NCBI GenBank assembly: GCA_021811865.1
Contig: JAKAQB010000018.1
Coordinates: 1 to 55,340 of the forward strand
DNA length: 55,340 nt
Direction of reading: 5' to 3'
Source of the DNA: Actinomycetes bacterium
GTDB taxonomy: Bacteria; Actinomycetota; Acidimicrobiia; Acidimicrobiales; Palsa-688
Shown here: positions 7,733 to 16,900 of the stretch, piece by piece
Layout of the letters: each line of letters begins with the position of its first letter
Position numbering within the stretch: position 1 is the stretch's first letter
Made by a program: the position numbers and the translations under genes
Notes under the pieces: model-generated
Told to the model about the DNA's origin: nothing
Database searches by the model: none
The model's input: the letters and a program-made list of their open reading frames with translations, nothing else

Positions 7733-8671
7733 TCAGGCCGGCAGCTTGGCGACCACTCTCGGTGGGCAAGCTCGCAGTGCAGCGTCAATGTCCGCCCGCA
7801 GTAGCTGCGGGTAGCGGGTGACCGTCACCCAGTCGGACTCGACGACGCTGTAGCCGGCGGCGCGCAGCGCGTTGCGCCGGCGGCTGTCGGCCGCCTTCGC
7901 TTCTGGGGACCAGTGGAAGGAGTAGCCGTCAACCTCGAGCACGACGATTGCGGAGAGCTGGAAGTCCACTCGCGCTCGGCCGTCGAGAACTTCGACCTGG
8001 GTCGCGAGTGGCTTGATGTCCCAGCTGCGAAGCAGCCGCATCGTCATGCTCTCGAGCACGCTCGGTGCCGGCGGGTGGACGAACCCGCGGGCGTCGAGCG
8101 CAGTGCGCAGCTGTCGGATTCCCGTGCGACCGCGGGAGGCCCACTGTTCGACGGCATCCTGCAGCTCCATGGCGCGGAACACCCGGTGTGCCAGACCGAC
8201 GTCGACGGCGCGGTGCAACTCCGCCTCCGGCAGGACGCTCGCGAGGTCGATAACCGTGCGGATCGGAGCAGTAACGGGGATCTCTTGACGCTGTTGTCGT
8301 GAACTTGGGACGTACGTGGAGCGGTGAAGATCCACGCCGACCAGGCTGCGCCGAACGGCCGATGGTACCGTCAGCGCCGGCCGTGCCGGGGCGTAGGGCA
8401 GCATGCCCCAGAGCCAGCCGGCGGAGCGGTGCGACGCCCGTGCCGATGCTCCTGCAGCCGCGCATGCCGCCAGGGTCGCCCCCTGCGCAGACAGCGGAAC
8501 CTCGGCGGGTGCGTACACGCCGCGGTGAACGGCCCGCCAGCGTCCCGTGCGGAGTCGGTACTGCACGCCGGCGGGGGTCAGCCCGAGGGTGAGTGCCTCG
8601 TCCAAGGTGATGACCCCATGGTTCCGAGCCAGGTAGGCGTCGAGTGCCCGCTCGAGAGGTGCTGTGGCCAT
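7733..8671 (-). CDS. AbiEi-like N-terminal + DUF559-type nuclease-fold protein
   Basis: 312 aa. Residues ~1-60 look like the AbiEi_4 antitoxin-type winged helix (ALDAYLARNHGVITLDEALTLG, then GVQYRLRTGRWRAVHRGVYAP). Residues ~215-300 resemble the DUF559/Vsr-like endonuclease fold: ARVDFQLSAIVVLEVDGYSFH, then RRRNALRAAGYSVVESDWVTV. This arrangement is common in Actinobacteria and is often annotated as a type IV toxin-antitoxin AbiEi family or DUF559 protein. No AbiEii nucleotidyltransferase toxin is adjacent. The function is therefore uncertain: a stand-alone DNA-binding or nuclease-like protein, possibly defence-related. The gene is convergent with rpsA and lies at the left end of the accessory block. 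Confidence 0.75.
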   Translation of the reverse strand: MATAPLERALDAYLARNHGVITLDEALTLGLTPAGVQYRLRTGRWRAVHRGVYAPAEVPLSAQGATLAACAAAGASARASHRSAGWLWGMLPYAPARPALTVPSAVRRSLVGVDLHRSTYVPSSRQQRQEIPVTAPIRTVIDLASVLPEAELHRAVDVGLAHRVFRAMELQDAVEQWASRGRTGIRQLRTALDARGFVHPPAPSVLESMTMRLLRSWDIKPLATQVEVLDGRARVDFQLSAIVVLEVDGYSFHWSPEAKAADSRRRNALRAAGYSVVESDWVTVTRYPQLLRADIDAALRACPPRVVAKLPA

Positions 8672-8722
8672 GGCCGATCTTCGCGCTGCCCCTGTGACTG
8701 CCTGGCTGCCGCCCCGTCACGC

Positions 8723-8802
8723 TCCCCGACGCCCTGCGCCCCCGACGCCCTGCGCCCCCGACGCCCTGCGCCTCCGACGCCCTGCGCCCCCGACGCCCTG
8801 CG
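8723..8802. repeat. Five tandem copies of a 16-bp repeat
   Basis: The unit CCCCCGACGCCCTGCG occurs five times head to tail (8723, 8739, 8755, 8771, 8787), with single changes in copies 1 and 4. The period of 16 is not a multiple of three, so it is not coding. It fills the start-proximal side of the 303-bp gap between the AbiEi-like gene and kdpE and abuts the gene remnant at 8812-8874. Confidence 0.92.
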
Positions 8803-8811
8803 GGCGGCCGG

Positions 8812-8874
8812 CGACCCTGCCGGCCGCCCGGTGCATGTCGTAGAGCTCGCGGGCCCCGAGCCAGCGGGATGGCT
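8812..8874 (-). pseudogene. Remnant of an FAD-oxidoreductase 3' end
   Basis: These 63 bases match 18534-18596, the 3' end of the intact FAD oxidoreductase gene, at 58 of 63 positions by my hand alignment. On the minus strand they read PSRWLGARELYDMHRAAGRV, against PFRWLGARGLYVMYRAADRV in the intact protein. No upstream part of the gene is recognisable, and the remnant is followed by the 16-bp repeats. It is most simply the surviving tail of a deleted paralogue, or a small duplication. The remaining part of this gap (8875-8974) holds nothing I recognise. Confidence 0.7.
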
Positions 8875-8974
8875 TAGCTGTGTCGCCCGTGCGACGTCGG
8901 AGAGGGAGCCCAACCTGCGCTGGCGTGAACTGCCTGGTCGGCGACGACCCGCTCGAGCCTCTCGGGTGCCGGGG

Positions 8975-9664
8975 CTACGGCTGGTCGGGCACGCGGAACC
9001 GATAGCCCATGCCTGGCTCCGTGATGAAATACCGGGGACGGGCCGGGTCCGGTTCCAGCTTCCTGCGGATGCGACCCACGTAGACCCTCAGGTACTCGAG
9101 CTCGTCTTCGTACTGTGGTCCCCAGACCTCTTGGAGCATCTGACGGTGGGGTACGAGCCTGCCTGCGTGGCGCGAGAGGATCTCCACCATGTTCCATTCC
9201 GTCGGCGTCAGGCGCACCGGCTTGCCGTCGCGGTCGGTCACCTGTTTGCTCGCTCGGTCGACGGTGAAGTCGTCGGTGACGATCGTCGCGCTACCACCTG
9301 CAGACGCGTCGCGGCGCAGCGCGGCACGCACCCTTGCCAGCAGCTCCTCCATGCCAAAGGGCTTGGTGACGTAGTCGTCCGCGCCGTCGTCGAGGGCCTC
9401 GACCTTGGTGTGCTCCTGGCTGCGGGCCGACAACACGATGACGGGGGCGGTCGTCCAGGCTCGTAGCCCGCGCAGGACGTCGAGGCCGTCAAGGTCGGGG
9501 AGGCCGAGGTCGAGCAGCACGACATCGGGGTGCTCGCGCGCTGCCGCTTCCAGACCGGTGCTGCCGGAGGCGGCCCAGCCCACCTCGTAGCCCCGGGCAC
9601 GGAGGCTGATGCTGAGAGCACGTGCGAACGGCGCCTCGTCGTCGATCACGAGTATCCGGCTCAC
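8975..9664 (-). CDS. kdpE: KdpE response regulator
   Basis: OmpR/PhoB-type response regulator of 229 aa that activates kdp transcription when K+ is limiting. The receiver domain has D8/D9 and phospho-acceptor D52 (VVLLDLGLPDLDG), followed by VLSAR and YVTKPF. A winged-helix DNA-binding domain occupies residues ~130-225 (LTPTEWNMVEILSRHAG, then YLRVYVGRIRRKLE). The GTG start at 9664 overlaps the kdpD stop in a GTGA, so sensor and regulator are translated together. The pair is transcribed away from the kdpABC structural genes across the shared region at 12280-12464, instead of following kdpC as in E. coli. Confidence 0.95.
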   Translation of the reverse strand: MSRILVIDDEAPFARALSISLRARGYEVGWAASGSTGLEAAAREHPDVVLLDLGLPDLDGLDVLRGLRAWTTAPVIVLSARSQEHTKVEALDDGADDYVTKPFGMEELLARVRAALRRDASAGGSATIVTDDFTVDRASKQVTDRDGKPVRLTPTEWNMVEILSRHAGRLVPHRQMLQEVWGPQYEDELEYLRVYVGRIRRKLEPDPARPRYFITEPGMGYRFRVPDQP

Positions 9665-12279
9665 GCGTCCCGCCTTGCCTGGGCAGCCGGCAGGTCGCCG
9701 GCGAGCCGACGGGTGGCCGGCGCACCAGCGGTTCGTTCGGACTCCCTCAACCGGACGGTCATCGTTACGCCGCCTCCCGGGGTGTCCTCAAGCAGGAGCT
9801 CGCCCCCCATCGCCTCCACGAAGCCCTTCGCTACCGCCAGGCCGAGTCCCACCCCCGCTCCCCCGCCCTGGTCGCCGAGGCGCTGGAACGGGAGGAAGAC
9901 ACGTTCGCGCTCCCAGGACGGGATGCCTGGTCCGCGGTCGGCGATCCGCAGCTCGATCCAGCCGTCCGGCTGCCGCCCGGCGAGGATCCTGACCGGCCGG
10001 CCCTCGTCGGACACCGCCAGGGCGTTGTCGAGGAGGTTGGCGACGGCCCTCTCGAGCAACGGTGGGTCGGCGTTCACGGCCGGCACGGTCTCGGGAACAT
10101 CGAGCTCGACGCGCCGGTCCGTCCGAGGGATGGACCGCAGCGCGGCGGAGACCACCTCGTCGAGGCCCACGGGACCGAGGCGTACGACGAGCCCGCCCGA
10201 ACGGATGCGGCTCATGTCGAGGAGGTTGGCGACGAGCTCGGTCAGGCGATCGACTTCGGCGTCGATGGTCTCGAGCAGGTCCCGGGCGGGCGCCGGCTCC
10301 CACACCACGTCGTCGGAGAGGAGGCTGGTCGCGGCCGCCTTGATCGAGGCGAGCGGCGTCCGCAGGTCGTGGCTCACGGCGGCGAGCAGCGCGGTGCGGA
10401 CCTCGTTGGCCTTCGCGTGAGCTGCCGCCTCGCCGGCACGCGCCCGCAACTGGCGGTTGGCGACGGCGACGGCGATCTGGTTGACGAAGATCCGGAGCGT
10501 CTCGGCATCCTCGCTGCGCAGCCTCGGAGAGCAGAGAGCAAGCGCTCGTTCGGCGTCGATCGGCAGGCTGACCGTGGCGTCCTGGGGGGACGACGGTGGG
10601 TGGGGACCGGCGAGCACCTCCCGTTCCCATCCGGCGTCACTGGCTCGCAGGACCGCTACGCCAGTCACGAGGAAGGTCCTGTATATCTCTTCGACCAGCG
10701 CCGGCACGGGGTCCGGCTCGTCGAGCAGGGCGCTCGCTGCGCGCGCCAGGGCGGCTGCCTGGGCGCGTGTGCGGCGCGCCTCGTTGGCCCGCCTCGCTGC
10801 GAGGTCCACGAAGGCGCTGACCACCGCCGCCACCACCAGGAACACCGCCAGGGCAATGATGTCCCGGGGGTCGGCGATGGTGAAGGTGTGTATGGGAGGG
10901 CTGAAGTACCAGTTGAGCAGGAGGAATCCTGCGACTCCGGCCAGCAGCCCGGGCGCGACGCCACCGACCGCGGCGGCGGCCACCACCGGCAGCAGGTAGA
11001 TCAGCGAGATGGTGCCGAGCGCCAGGTCACCGCGCGTCGAGGCGAGGACCACCGTGATCAACGGCAGCGTGAGGGCCGCGATGAGAAGCCCGCTCCATCG
11101 CCGCCGCCGGCTCATAGAAGCGACCCTCCCCGAGAAGGCATGGAGGCGCGGCCCAGGGCGCCGCTCGGGGGTCGGGCGTCGCCCCTCCGGCTGGTCCGGG
11201 GCAGAGGCGGGTGGGGAGATGACGTGGACGTCGAGGGTCTCGCCGGACCCGGCGATCACTGCGTTCACCACAGATCCGCCGCTCAGGCGGGCCCAGCGGG
11301 AGCGGTGGCTCCCGCCGAGGACGACCTGGGTGGCATTCTCGGCGCGGGCCGCCAGCAGGATCGCCTCAGCCACGTCGGAGGCGACGACCTCACGGTAGGA
11401 GCCGCCGAGGTCGGCGATGAGGGCGCGCTGCTCGTCCAGGTGTGAGACTGGCCGGGTGCGCAGGCCGTCGTCGGAGACCACGTGCACGGCGATCAGCTCT
11501 CCCTGGGCGCGGCGCGCCATGCGAGCAGCACGGCGTATCAGGTGCTCCCCGCTCGGGGCCCCGGTGAGGGCGACGAGGACCCGCTCCCGGGTCTCCCACG
11601 GTCCCTCTATGCCGTGCCGCTCCCGGTAGCCCTGCAGCTGTTCCTCCACGCTGTCGGCCACCCACAGCAGGGCCAGCTCCCGGAGGGCGACCAGGTTGCC
11701 GTAGCGGAAGTAGTTGGCCAGGGCGATGTCCACACGCTCGGCGGGGTAGACGTGACCGTGGGCCATGCGCCGGCGGAGGGCCTCTGGCGTCATGTCGATG
11801 AGTTCCACCTGCTCCGCCGCCCGGACGAAGGCGTCGGGGACGGTCTCGCGTTGCTGCACTCCGGTGATGGCGGCGACCACGTCGTTGAGCGACTCGATGT
11901 GCTGGATGTTGAGCGTCGACACCACGGTGATGCCCGCGTCGAGCAGCACCTTCACGTCCTGCCACCGCTTGGGCCGGGCGCTGCCCACGGCGTTGGTGTG
12001 CGCCAGTTCGTCGACGAGGGCGACCGCCGGGCGCCGGCGCAGGATGGCGTCGACGTCCATCTCCTCCTGGGGCTGGCCCCGGTGGTACGACAGCCGGCGC
12101 GGGAGGACCTCGAGGCTCCCTAGCTGCGCAGCGGTCGCCGGCCGCCCGTGGGTCTCCACGTAGCCGACCACCACGTCGGTGCCGCGCTCCTTCCGGCGGC
12201 AACCCTCGTTCAGCATGGCGAATGTCTTTCCGACGCCGGGTGCGGCGCCGAGGTAAACGCGAAGCGACCCTCGAGCCAC
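9661..12279 (-). CDS. kdpD: KdpD sensor histidine kinase
   Basis: 872-aa membrane kinase sensing K+ limitation or turgor. The N-terminal KdpD domain has a Walker A-like GAAPGVGKT at residues 11-19 and VDELAHTN further on. A universal-stress-protein domain follows (VLVALTGAPSGEHLIRRAAR). Four hydrophobic helices form the DUF4118 membrane region, then come a GAF-like segment and the kinase core: His637 in SHDLRTPLAS, the N box VANLLDNAL, and G boxes DRGPGIP and GLGLAVAKG. The GTG at 12279 is chosen because the conserved ARGSLRVYLG begins at residue 2; the same open frame extends 115 codons upstream without homology. Confidence 0.95.
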   Translation of the reverse strand: MARGSLRVYLGAAPGVGKTFAMLNEGCRRKERGTDVVVGYVETHGRPATAAQLGSLEVLPRRLSYHRGQPQEEMDVDAILRRRPAVALVDELAHTNAVGSARPKRWQDVKVLLDAGITVVSTLNIQHIESLNDVVAAITGVQQRETVPDAFVRAAEQVELIDMTPEALRRRMAHGHVYPAERVDIALANYFRYGNLVALRELALLWVADSVEEQLQGYRERHGIEGPWETRERVLVALTGAPSGEHLIRRAARMARRAQGELIAVHVVSDDGLRTRPVSHLDEQRALIADLGGSYREVVASDVAEAILLAARAENATQVVLGGSHRSRWARLSGGSVVNAVIAGSGETLDVHVISPPASAPDQPEGRRPTPERRPGPRLHAFSGRVASMSRRRRWSGLLIAALTLPLITVVLASTRGDLALGTISLIYLLPVVAAAAVGGVAPGLLAGVAGFLLLNWYFSPPIHTFTIADPRDIIALAVFLVVAAVVSAFVDLAARRANEARRTRAQAAALARAASALLDEPDPVPALVEEIYRTFLVTGVAVLRASDAGWEREVLAGPHPPSSPQDATVSLPIDAERALALCSPRLRSEDAETLRIFVNQIAVAVANRQLRARAGEAAAHAKANEVRTALLAAVSHDLRTPLASIKAAATSLLSDDVVWEPAPARDLLETIDAEVDRLTELVANLLDMSRIRSGGLVVRLGPVGLDEVVSAALRSIPRTDRRVELDVPETVPAVNADPPLLERAVANLLDNALAVSDEGRPVRILAGRQPDGWIELRIADRGPGIPSWERERVFLPFQRLGDQGGGAGVGLGLAVAKGFVEAMGGELLLEDTPGGGVTMTVRLRESERTAGAPATRRLAGDLPAAQARRDA

Positions 12280-12320
12280 GCTCGCCAGCGTATCGGTACC
12301 CTCCCGGGTGGCCGTAAACA

Positions 12321-12339
12321 GGACCGTAATAGACGGTCC
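12321..12339. promoter_or_regulatory. Inverted repeat in the kdp divergent promoter region
   Basis: GGACCGT-AATAG-ACGGTCC has perfect 7-bp arms and a 5-bp spacer. It lies 42 bp upstream of kdpD and about 125 bp upstream of the OB-fold/kdpA operon. The AT-rich centre could overlap a -10 box. It is a candidate KdpE operator or a binding site for another regulator; no second copy was found at the kdp locus. Confidence 0.5.
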
Positions 12340-12464
12340 CTCTTCGTGAACAGGGCATGAAACGGGCGTCGGCTGCCGCTCGGGTGGCGGTACAACCATC
12401 CGAGTGCTGCCCGGGCCGGCCGCATCGGCGGTCCGAGCGAGCGCGAGGAGGAACGAGCGGCGTG

Positions 12465-12887
12465 ATGAGCAGCTCCCTTGCATCCCACATGTGTGCAACG
12501 CCCGAGGACCCAGACGGGCGGGGCGCTCCGACCCCGCTGCCGTCCCCGGGAGGCTTCGTCCCACGCGTGAGATCGTCGGACGGGGACCGGTGGGGGCCGG
12601 TGCTGGCCGCCGGGCGCCTGCCACTCCGCCGCCCGGTCCGGGTGCAGGGCCGGGTGACCTCGACCGCGTCGGTGGCTCATCCCGACGGCCGGTCGTGGGA
12701 GGCTGTCGTGGCCGACCAGAGCGGTGAGGTCGTGATCGTCTTCCTCGGACGGAGCGAGGTTCCCGGAATCGTGCCCGGGACAGTGCTGGAGGCGTGTGGC
12801 ACCGCCCGGTCCCTCGCCGGCCGCATCGAGATCCTCAATCCTCTCTACGAGCTCATATCCGCCCCTACCAGTAGGAGCGACACTTGA
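12465..12887 (+). CDS. OB-fold protein coupled to kdpA
   Basis: A 140-aa protein whose residues ~45-135 form an OB-fold-like domain: PVRVQGRVTS, then WEAVVADQSGEVVIVFLGR, GTVLEACGTARSLAGRIEILNP. This pattern matches the last ~90 residues of the KimA-like transporter in this same window, and resembles stand-alone OB-fold proteins found next to TrkA genes in other Actinobacteria. AGGAGG at 12446-12451 supports a start at GTG 12462 or ATG 12465; the open frame extends further upstream without homology. The stop overlaps the TTG start of kdpA by 4 bases, so its synthesis is tied to KdpA. It is not part of any described Kdp system. The ligand (nucleic acid, nucleotide or protein) is unknown. Confidence 0.75.
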   Translation: MSSSLASHMCATPEDPDGRGAPTPLPSPGGFVPRVRSSDGDRWGPVLAAGRLPLRRPVRVQGRVTSTASVAHPDGRSWEAVVADQSGEVVIVFLGRSEVPGIVPGTVLEACGTARSLAGRIEILNPLYELISAPTSRSDT

Positions 12888-14599
12888 CCTGGCAAGGAAT
12901 CCTGCAGATCTTCGCCCTTCTGGCCGTCGCCACCGTCATCGGCAAGTTCCTCGGCGGCTACATGTACAACGCTCTGGAAGGTGGCCGGACCTTCGCTGAT
13001 CGGGTGCTCGTGCCCTGCGAGCGGGCGGTATACCGCGTCTGCGGCATCGACCCGACCGTGGAGATGCGCTGGACTCGCTACGTCTTCACGCTCCTGGCCG
13101 TGAACGCCGTCGGCTTCGTGGTGCTCATGATCCTCCTGGCGCTCCAGCCGGTGCTGCCGTTCAACCCGGCGCACATGCCCAAGGTCCCGTTCTGGGTGAA
13201 CCTCAACACCGCCATCAGCTTCGTGTCCAACACCAACTGGCAGGTCTACGGTGGCGAGACCACGCTCAGCTACCTGTCGCAGATGTGGCTCACCGTCCAG
13301 CAGTTCCTGTCACCCGTCACCGGCATCTGCCTTCTCCTCGCCGTGGTGCGGGGCTTCTCCCGCCACGAGACCAATACCCTCGGCAACTTCTGGCGTGACT
13401 TCGTTCGCACCCTGCTGTGGGTCGGGATCCCCCTGGCCGTCATCGGGGCGGTCGTCCTGCTTGCGCTCGGCAGCCCGGAGAACCTGCACGCCTACACCGC
13501 CGTGCACACCCTCCAGGGCCACAAGCAGCTCATCGCGCAGGGCCCTGTTGCATCGATGACTGCCATCGAGCAGGTCGGCAACAACGGCGGTGGCTTCTTC
13601 AACATGAACTCGGCGCAGCCGTTCGCGGGGCCAAACGCCGCGTCGATCGTCGTGCAGTTGCTGCTCGGCTTCAGCGTGCCGATGGCCTGCATCTTCTTGT
13701 TCGGCAAGATGGTGCGCAACACACGCCAGGCGCGGCCCATATACGCCTCGATGGTCCTCATGTTCGTCGTCGGTGCCCTGGTGCTGTACCACTTCGAGGC
13801 GGTCGGCAACCCGGTGCTCGCAGCCCACCACATCCACCTCGCCGCTAGCCACAACCTGGAGGGCAAGGACGTCCGCTTCGGCACGGGCACCACCAGCCTC
13901 TACGAGAACACGACGACCACCATCTCGTGGGGGAGCGTGATCGCCTCCAACGACAGCCTCACGCCGATAGGGGGACTGGTCCCGCTGTTCAACATGATGA
14001 CCGGCGAGGTCATCTTCGGATCATGGGGCGCGGGCCTCATAGGGATGCTCGCCTACGCCGTGCTAGCGCTCTTCCTCGCCGGCCTCATGGTCGGCCGCAC
14101 GCCCGAGTACCTCGGCAAGAAGATCGAGTCTTTCGAGGTCAAGATGGCTGTCCTCTCCATGATCGTGCCGAGCCTGGTGATCCTCATATTGGCGGCCATA
14201 TCGGTGGTGGTGAGCGCCGGCCTGTCCGGCATCTTCAACCCCGGCCCCCACGGTCTGACGGAGGTGCTCTACGCCTTCTCCTCGGGGGTGGGCAACAACG
14301 GGTCGGCCTTCGGAGGGCTCAGTTCGGCCTCGCCGTGGTACGCGGCGACGGTGGGCCTGGCCATGCTGCTGGGCCGGTACCCGATGTACATACCGCTCGT
14401 CGCGATGGCCGGAGCGCTTGCGAAGAAGCAGCGGATACCCGAGAGCGCCGGCACCTTCCCGACTCACGGACCACTCTTCACCGTGCTGCTCACCGGCACC
14501 GTCGTCGTCGTAGGTGCGCTGATCTTCTTCCCGGCTCTGGCCCTCGGGCCCTTCGCCGAGGAGTTCGCAGCCCGCGCCGGTCAGCTCTTCCACGGGTGA
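12884..14599 (+). CDS. kdpA: Potassium-transporting ATPase subunit KdpA
   Basis: K+-selective channel-like subunit of KdpFABC, 571 aa, related to the SKT/KcsA superfamily with about ten membrane helices. Selectivity-filter segments are visible: SNTNWQVYGGETTLS, NNGGGFFNMNSAQPF and GVGNNGSAFGGL. The TTG start overlaps the preceding stop and has an AGGAG site six bases upstream (12873-12877). Length matches the family (~560 aa). The first helix GILQIFALLAVATVIGKFLGGYM is intact, which supports this start over internal ones. Confidence 0.97.
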   Translation: MTWQGILQIFALLAVATVIGKFLGGYMYNALEGGRTFADRVLVPCERAVYRVCGIDPTVEMRWTRYVFTLLAVNAVGFVVLMILLALQPVLPFNPAHMPKVPFWVNLNTAISFVSNTNWQVYGGETTLSYLSQMWLTVQQFLSPVTGICLLLAVVRGFSRHETNTLGNFWRDFVRTLLWVGIPLAVIGAVVLLALGSPENLHAYTAVHTLQGHKQLIAQGPVASMTAIEQVGNNGGGFFNMNSAQPFAGPNAASIVVQLLLGFSVPMACIFLFGKMVRNTRQARPIYASMVLMFVVGALVLYHFEAVGNPVLAAHHIHLAASHNLEGKDVRFGTGTTSLYENTTTTISWGSVIASNDSLTPIGGLVPLFNMMTGEVIFGSWGAGLIGMLAYAVLALFLAGLMVGRTPEYLGKKIESFEVKMAVLSMIVPSLVILILAAISVVVSAGLSGIFNPGPHGLTEVLYAFSSGVGNNGSAFGGLSSASPWYAATVGLAMLLGRYPMYIPLVAMAGALAKKQRIPESAGTFPTHGPLFTVLLTGTVVVVGALIFFPALALGPFAEEFAARAGQLFHG

Positions 14600-14649
14600 G
14601 CACCCACGACGATGGGAACTTGGCCGACACCCAGACGGAGGTGTGACAG

Positions 14650-16782
14650 ATGACCCAACCGGACCAGGCCGGCGTGCTCGCATCGGCCAACGGTTCACCG
14701 ACCGAGGCGCGGCCCGTCTCCGGCGCGACGGCGCCCGGCGCCAAGGGCCGCCGCTCCATGGGCATGTGGGACCGCGCTCTCGTGAGGCGCAGCCTCCGCG
14801 AGTCGCTGCGCAAGCTCGACCCGCGGACGCTCACCCACAACCCGGTGATGTTCGTCGTGGAGGTCGGCTCGCTCTTCACCACTGCCGACGCCGTCCGCTA
14901 CCTCGCGAGCGGCAAGCTCGGGCTCTTCTCCTTCACTGGTCAGATCGCGATCTGGCTGTGGCTCACAGTGCTGTTCGCCAACTTTGCCGAAGCGATGGCC
15001 GAGGGCCGTGGCCAGGCGCACGCCGACGAGCTGCGCAGGACGCGCACCGAGACGGAGGCCCGGCGGGTGACCGCCGGCGGGGTCGAGCGGGTGTCGGCGA
15101 CCCAGCTCCAGCGCGGCGACGTCGTCCTCGTGGCCGCGGGTGAGGTGATCCCCGGCGACGGGGAGGTGATCGAGGGCATCGCGTCGGTCGACGAGTCAGC
15201 GATCACCGGCGAGTCGGCGCCCGTCATCCGCGAGTCCGGGGGAGACCGCAGCGCCGTCACCGGTGGGACCACGGTGCTCTCCGACGAGATCACGGTGCGG
15301 ATCACCGCCGGGCGCGGCGAGTCCTTCCTCGACCGCATGATCACCCTGATCGAAGCCGGGGTACGCCAGAAGACACCCAACGAGATTGCCCTTGCCCTGC
15401 TCCTCGCGGGGCTCACCCTGATCTTCTTGGTGGTGGTCGTCGCGCTCGCGCCGTTCTCCACCTACTCCCACGCCGTGGTGTCGGTGACGGTCCTGATCGC
15501 CCTGCTCGTCGCGTTGATCCCCACCACCATCGGCGGGCTGCTGTCCGCCATCGGCATCTCGGGGATGAACCGGCTGCTCGAGCGCAACGTTCTCGCCCTG
15601 TCGGGGCGGGCGGTCGAGGCGGCGGGCGACGTAAACGTCATCATGCTCGACAAGACCGGCACCCTGACGATGGGCGCCCGTCAGGCCTCCGCCTTCTCGC
15701 CGGCACCTGGGGTCGACGAGCGCCGCCTGGCCGAGGCGGCCCAGTTGTCCTCGCTCGCCGACGAGACCCCGGAGGGCCGCTCGATCGTCCTCTTGGCCAA
15801 GGAGCGCTTTGATCTCGCAGAGCAGACGCTCGATGGCGAGGGCGTGGAGTTCGTTCCCTTCAGCGCCCAGACCCGCATGAGCGGCGTGGATCTCCGCGGA
15901 CGGCAGATACGCAAGGGCGCGGCCGATTCGATCGCGCGGTGGGCCGGGGTCGAGCTGGACCCCATGACTGCTTCGGAGGTCGAGCGGATCTCGCGAGGGG
16001 GCAGCACCCCGCTGCTGGTGGCCGAAGACCGCCGGATACTGGGTGCGGTGGAGCTGAAGGACGTCGTGAAGCCTGGCATCAAGGAGCGGCTCGACTCGCT
16101 GCGGGCTGCGGGCATCAAGACGGTGATGATCACCGGTGACAACCCGATCACCGCTGAGGCGATCGCCCGGGAAGTGGGCGTCGACGACTTCCTTGCCGAG
16201 GCAACGCCGGAACGGAAGATGGAGTACGTGAAGTCGGTCCGGGCGGAGGGCTACATGGTGGGCATGGTGGGCGACGGCACCAATGACGCCCCTGCGCTGG
16301 CCAACGCCGACGTGGCCGTGGCCATGAACACGGGCACCATGGCCGCCCGCGAAGCCGGCAACATGATCGATCTCGACTCCAACCCGACCAAGCTCATAGA
16401 GATCGTGGAGGTCGGCAAGCAGATCCTCATAACCCGAGGGGCGTTGACCACGTTCTCGGTGGTCAACGATGTCGCGAAGTACTTCGCGATCATCCCTGCG
16501 ATGTTCGTCGTGGCGTATCCCGGCTTGAACGCGCTCAACGTCATGCGCCTCACCTCCCCCGAGACGGCCATCCTCTCGGCGATCATCTTCAACGCCCTCA
16601 TCATCCCCGCCCTCATACCGCTCGCCCTCCGGGGGGTCCGCTACCATGCCACCTCGGCGGCGAGCATCCTCCGCAAGAACCTGCTGGTTTACGGGCTCGG
16701 AGGGCTTGTGGTGCCCTTCGCCGGCATCAAGGTCATCGACATGATCGTGACCGCGCTGCACCTGGTGTCCACGACACGATGA
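14650..16782 (+). CDS. kdpB: Potassium-transporting ATPase subunit KdpB
   Basis: P-type ATPase subunit that powers K+ uptake, 710 aa. It shows the phosphorylated Asp334 in [11 protein letters not shown], the actuator [10 protein letters not shown] (TGES), the phosphorylation-domain [12 protein letters not shown], and the hinge [10 protein letters not shown]. Membrane helices lie around residues 75-125, 240-310 and in the last 150 residues. A 50-residue N-terminal extension rich in Ala/Gly precedes the conserved [20 protein letters not shown]. It starts 51 bp after kdpA. Confidence 0.97.
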   Translation: MTQPDQAGVLASANGSPTEARPVSGATAPGAKGRRSMGMWDRALVRRSLRESLRKLDPRTLTHNPVMFVVEVGSLFTTADAVRYLASGKLGLFSFTGQIAIWLWLTVLFANFAEAMAEGRGQAHADELRRTRTETEARRVTAGGVERVSATQLQRGDVVLVAAGEVIPGDGEVIEGIASVDESAITGESAPVIRESGGDRSAVTGGTTVLSDEITVRITAGRGESFLDRMITLIEAGVRQKTPNEIALALLLAGLTLIFLVVVVALAPFSTYSHAVVSVTVLIALLVALIPTTIGGLLSAIGISGMNRLLERNVLALSGRAVEAAGDVNVIMLDKTGTLTMGARQASAFSPAPGVDERRLAEAAQLSSLADETPEGRSIVLLAKERFDLAEQTLDGEGVEFVPFSAQTRMSGVDLRGRQIRKGAADSIARWAGVELDPMTASEVERISRGGSTPLLVAEDRRILGAVELKDVVKPGIKERLDSLRAAGIKTVMITGDNPITAEAIAREVGVDDFLAEATPERKMEYVKSVRAEGYMVGMVGDGTNDAPALANADVAVAMNTGTMAAREAGNMIDLDSNPTKLIEIVEVGKQILITRGALTTFSVVNDVAKYFAIIPAMFVVAYPGLNALNVMRLTSPETAILSAIIFNALIIPALIPLALRGVRYHATSAASILRKNLLVYGLGGLVVPFAGIKVIDMIVTALHLVSTTR

Positions 16783-16900
16783 CTACCTCGGCGCGCTGCC
16801 CGGGCGAGGCAGCCCCGTCTTCGGTGGCGACCGCTGGTACGCGTCCCGGCCTCCGGGTCCGTCGACCGTCGCCCCTCTACCAGAGCGGAAAGGAGATCCG

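Noticed and set aside
16783..16900. An extra gene between kdpB and kdpC
   Set aside because: The 118-bp gap has no frame with a ribosome site or membrane-helix composition apart from the kdpC signal itself.
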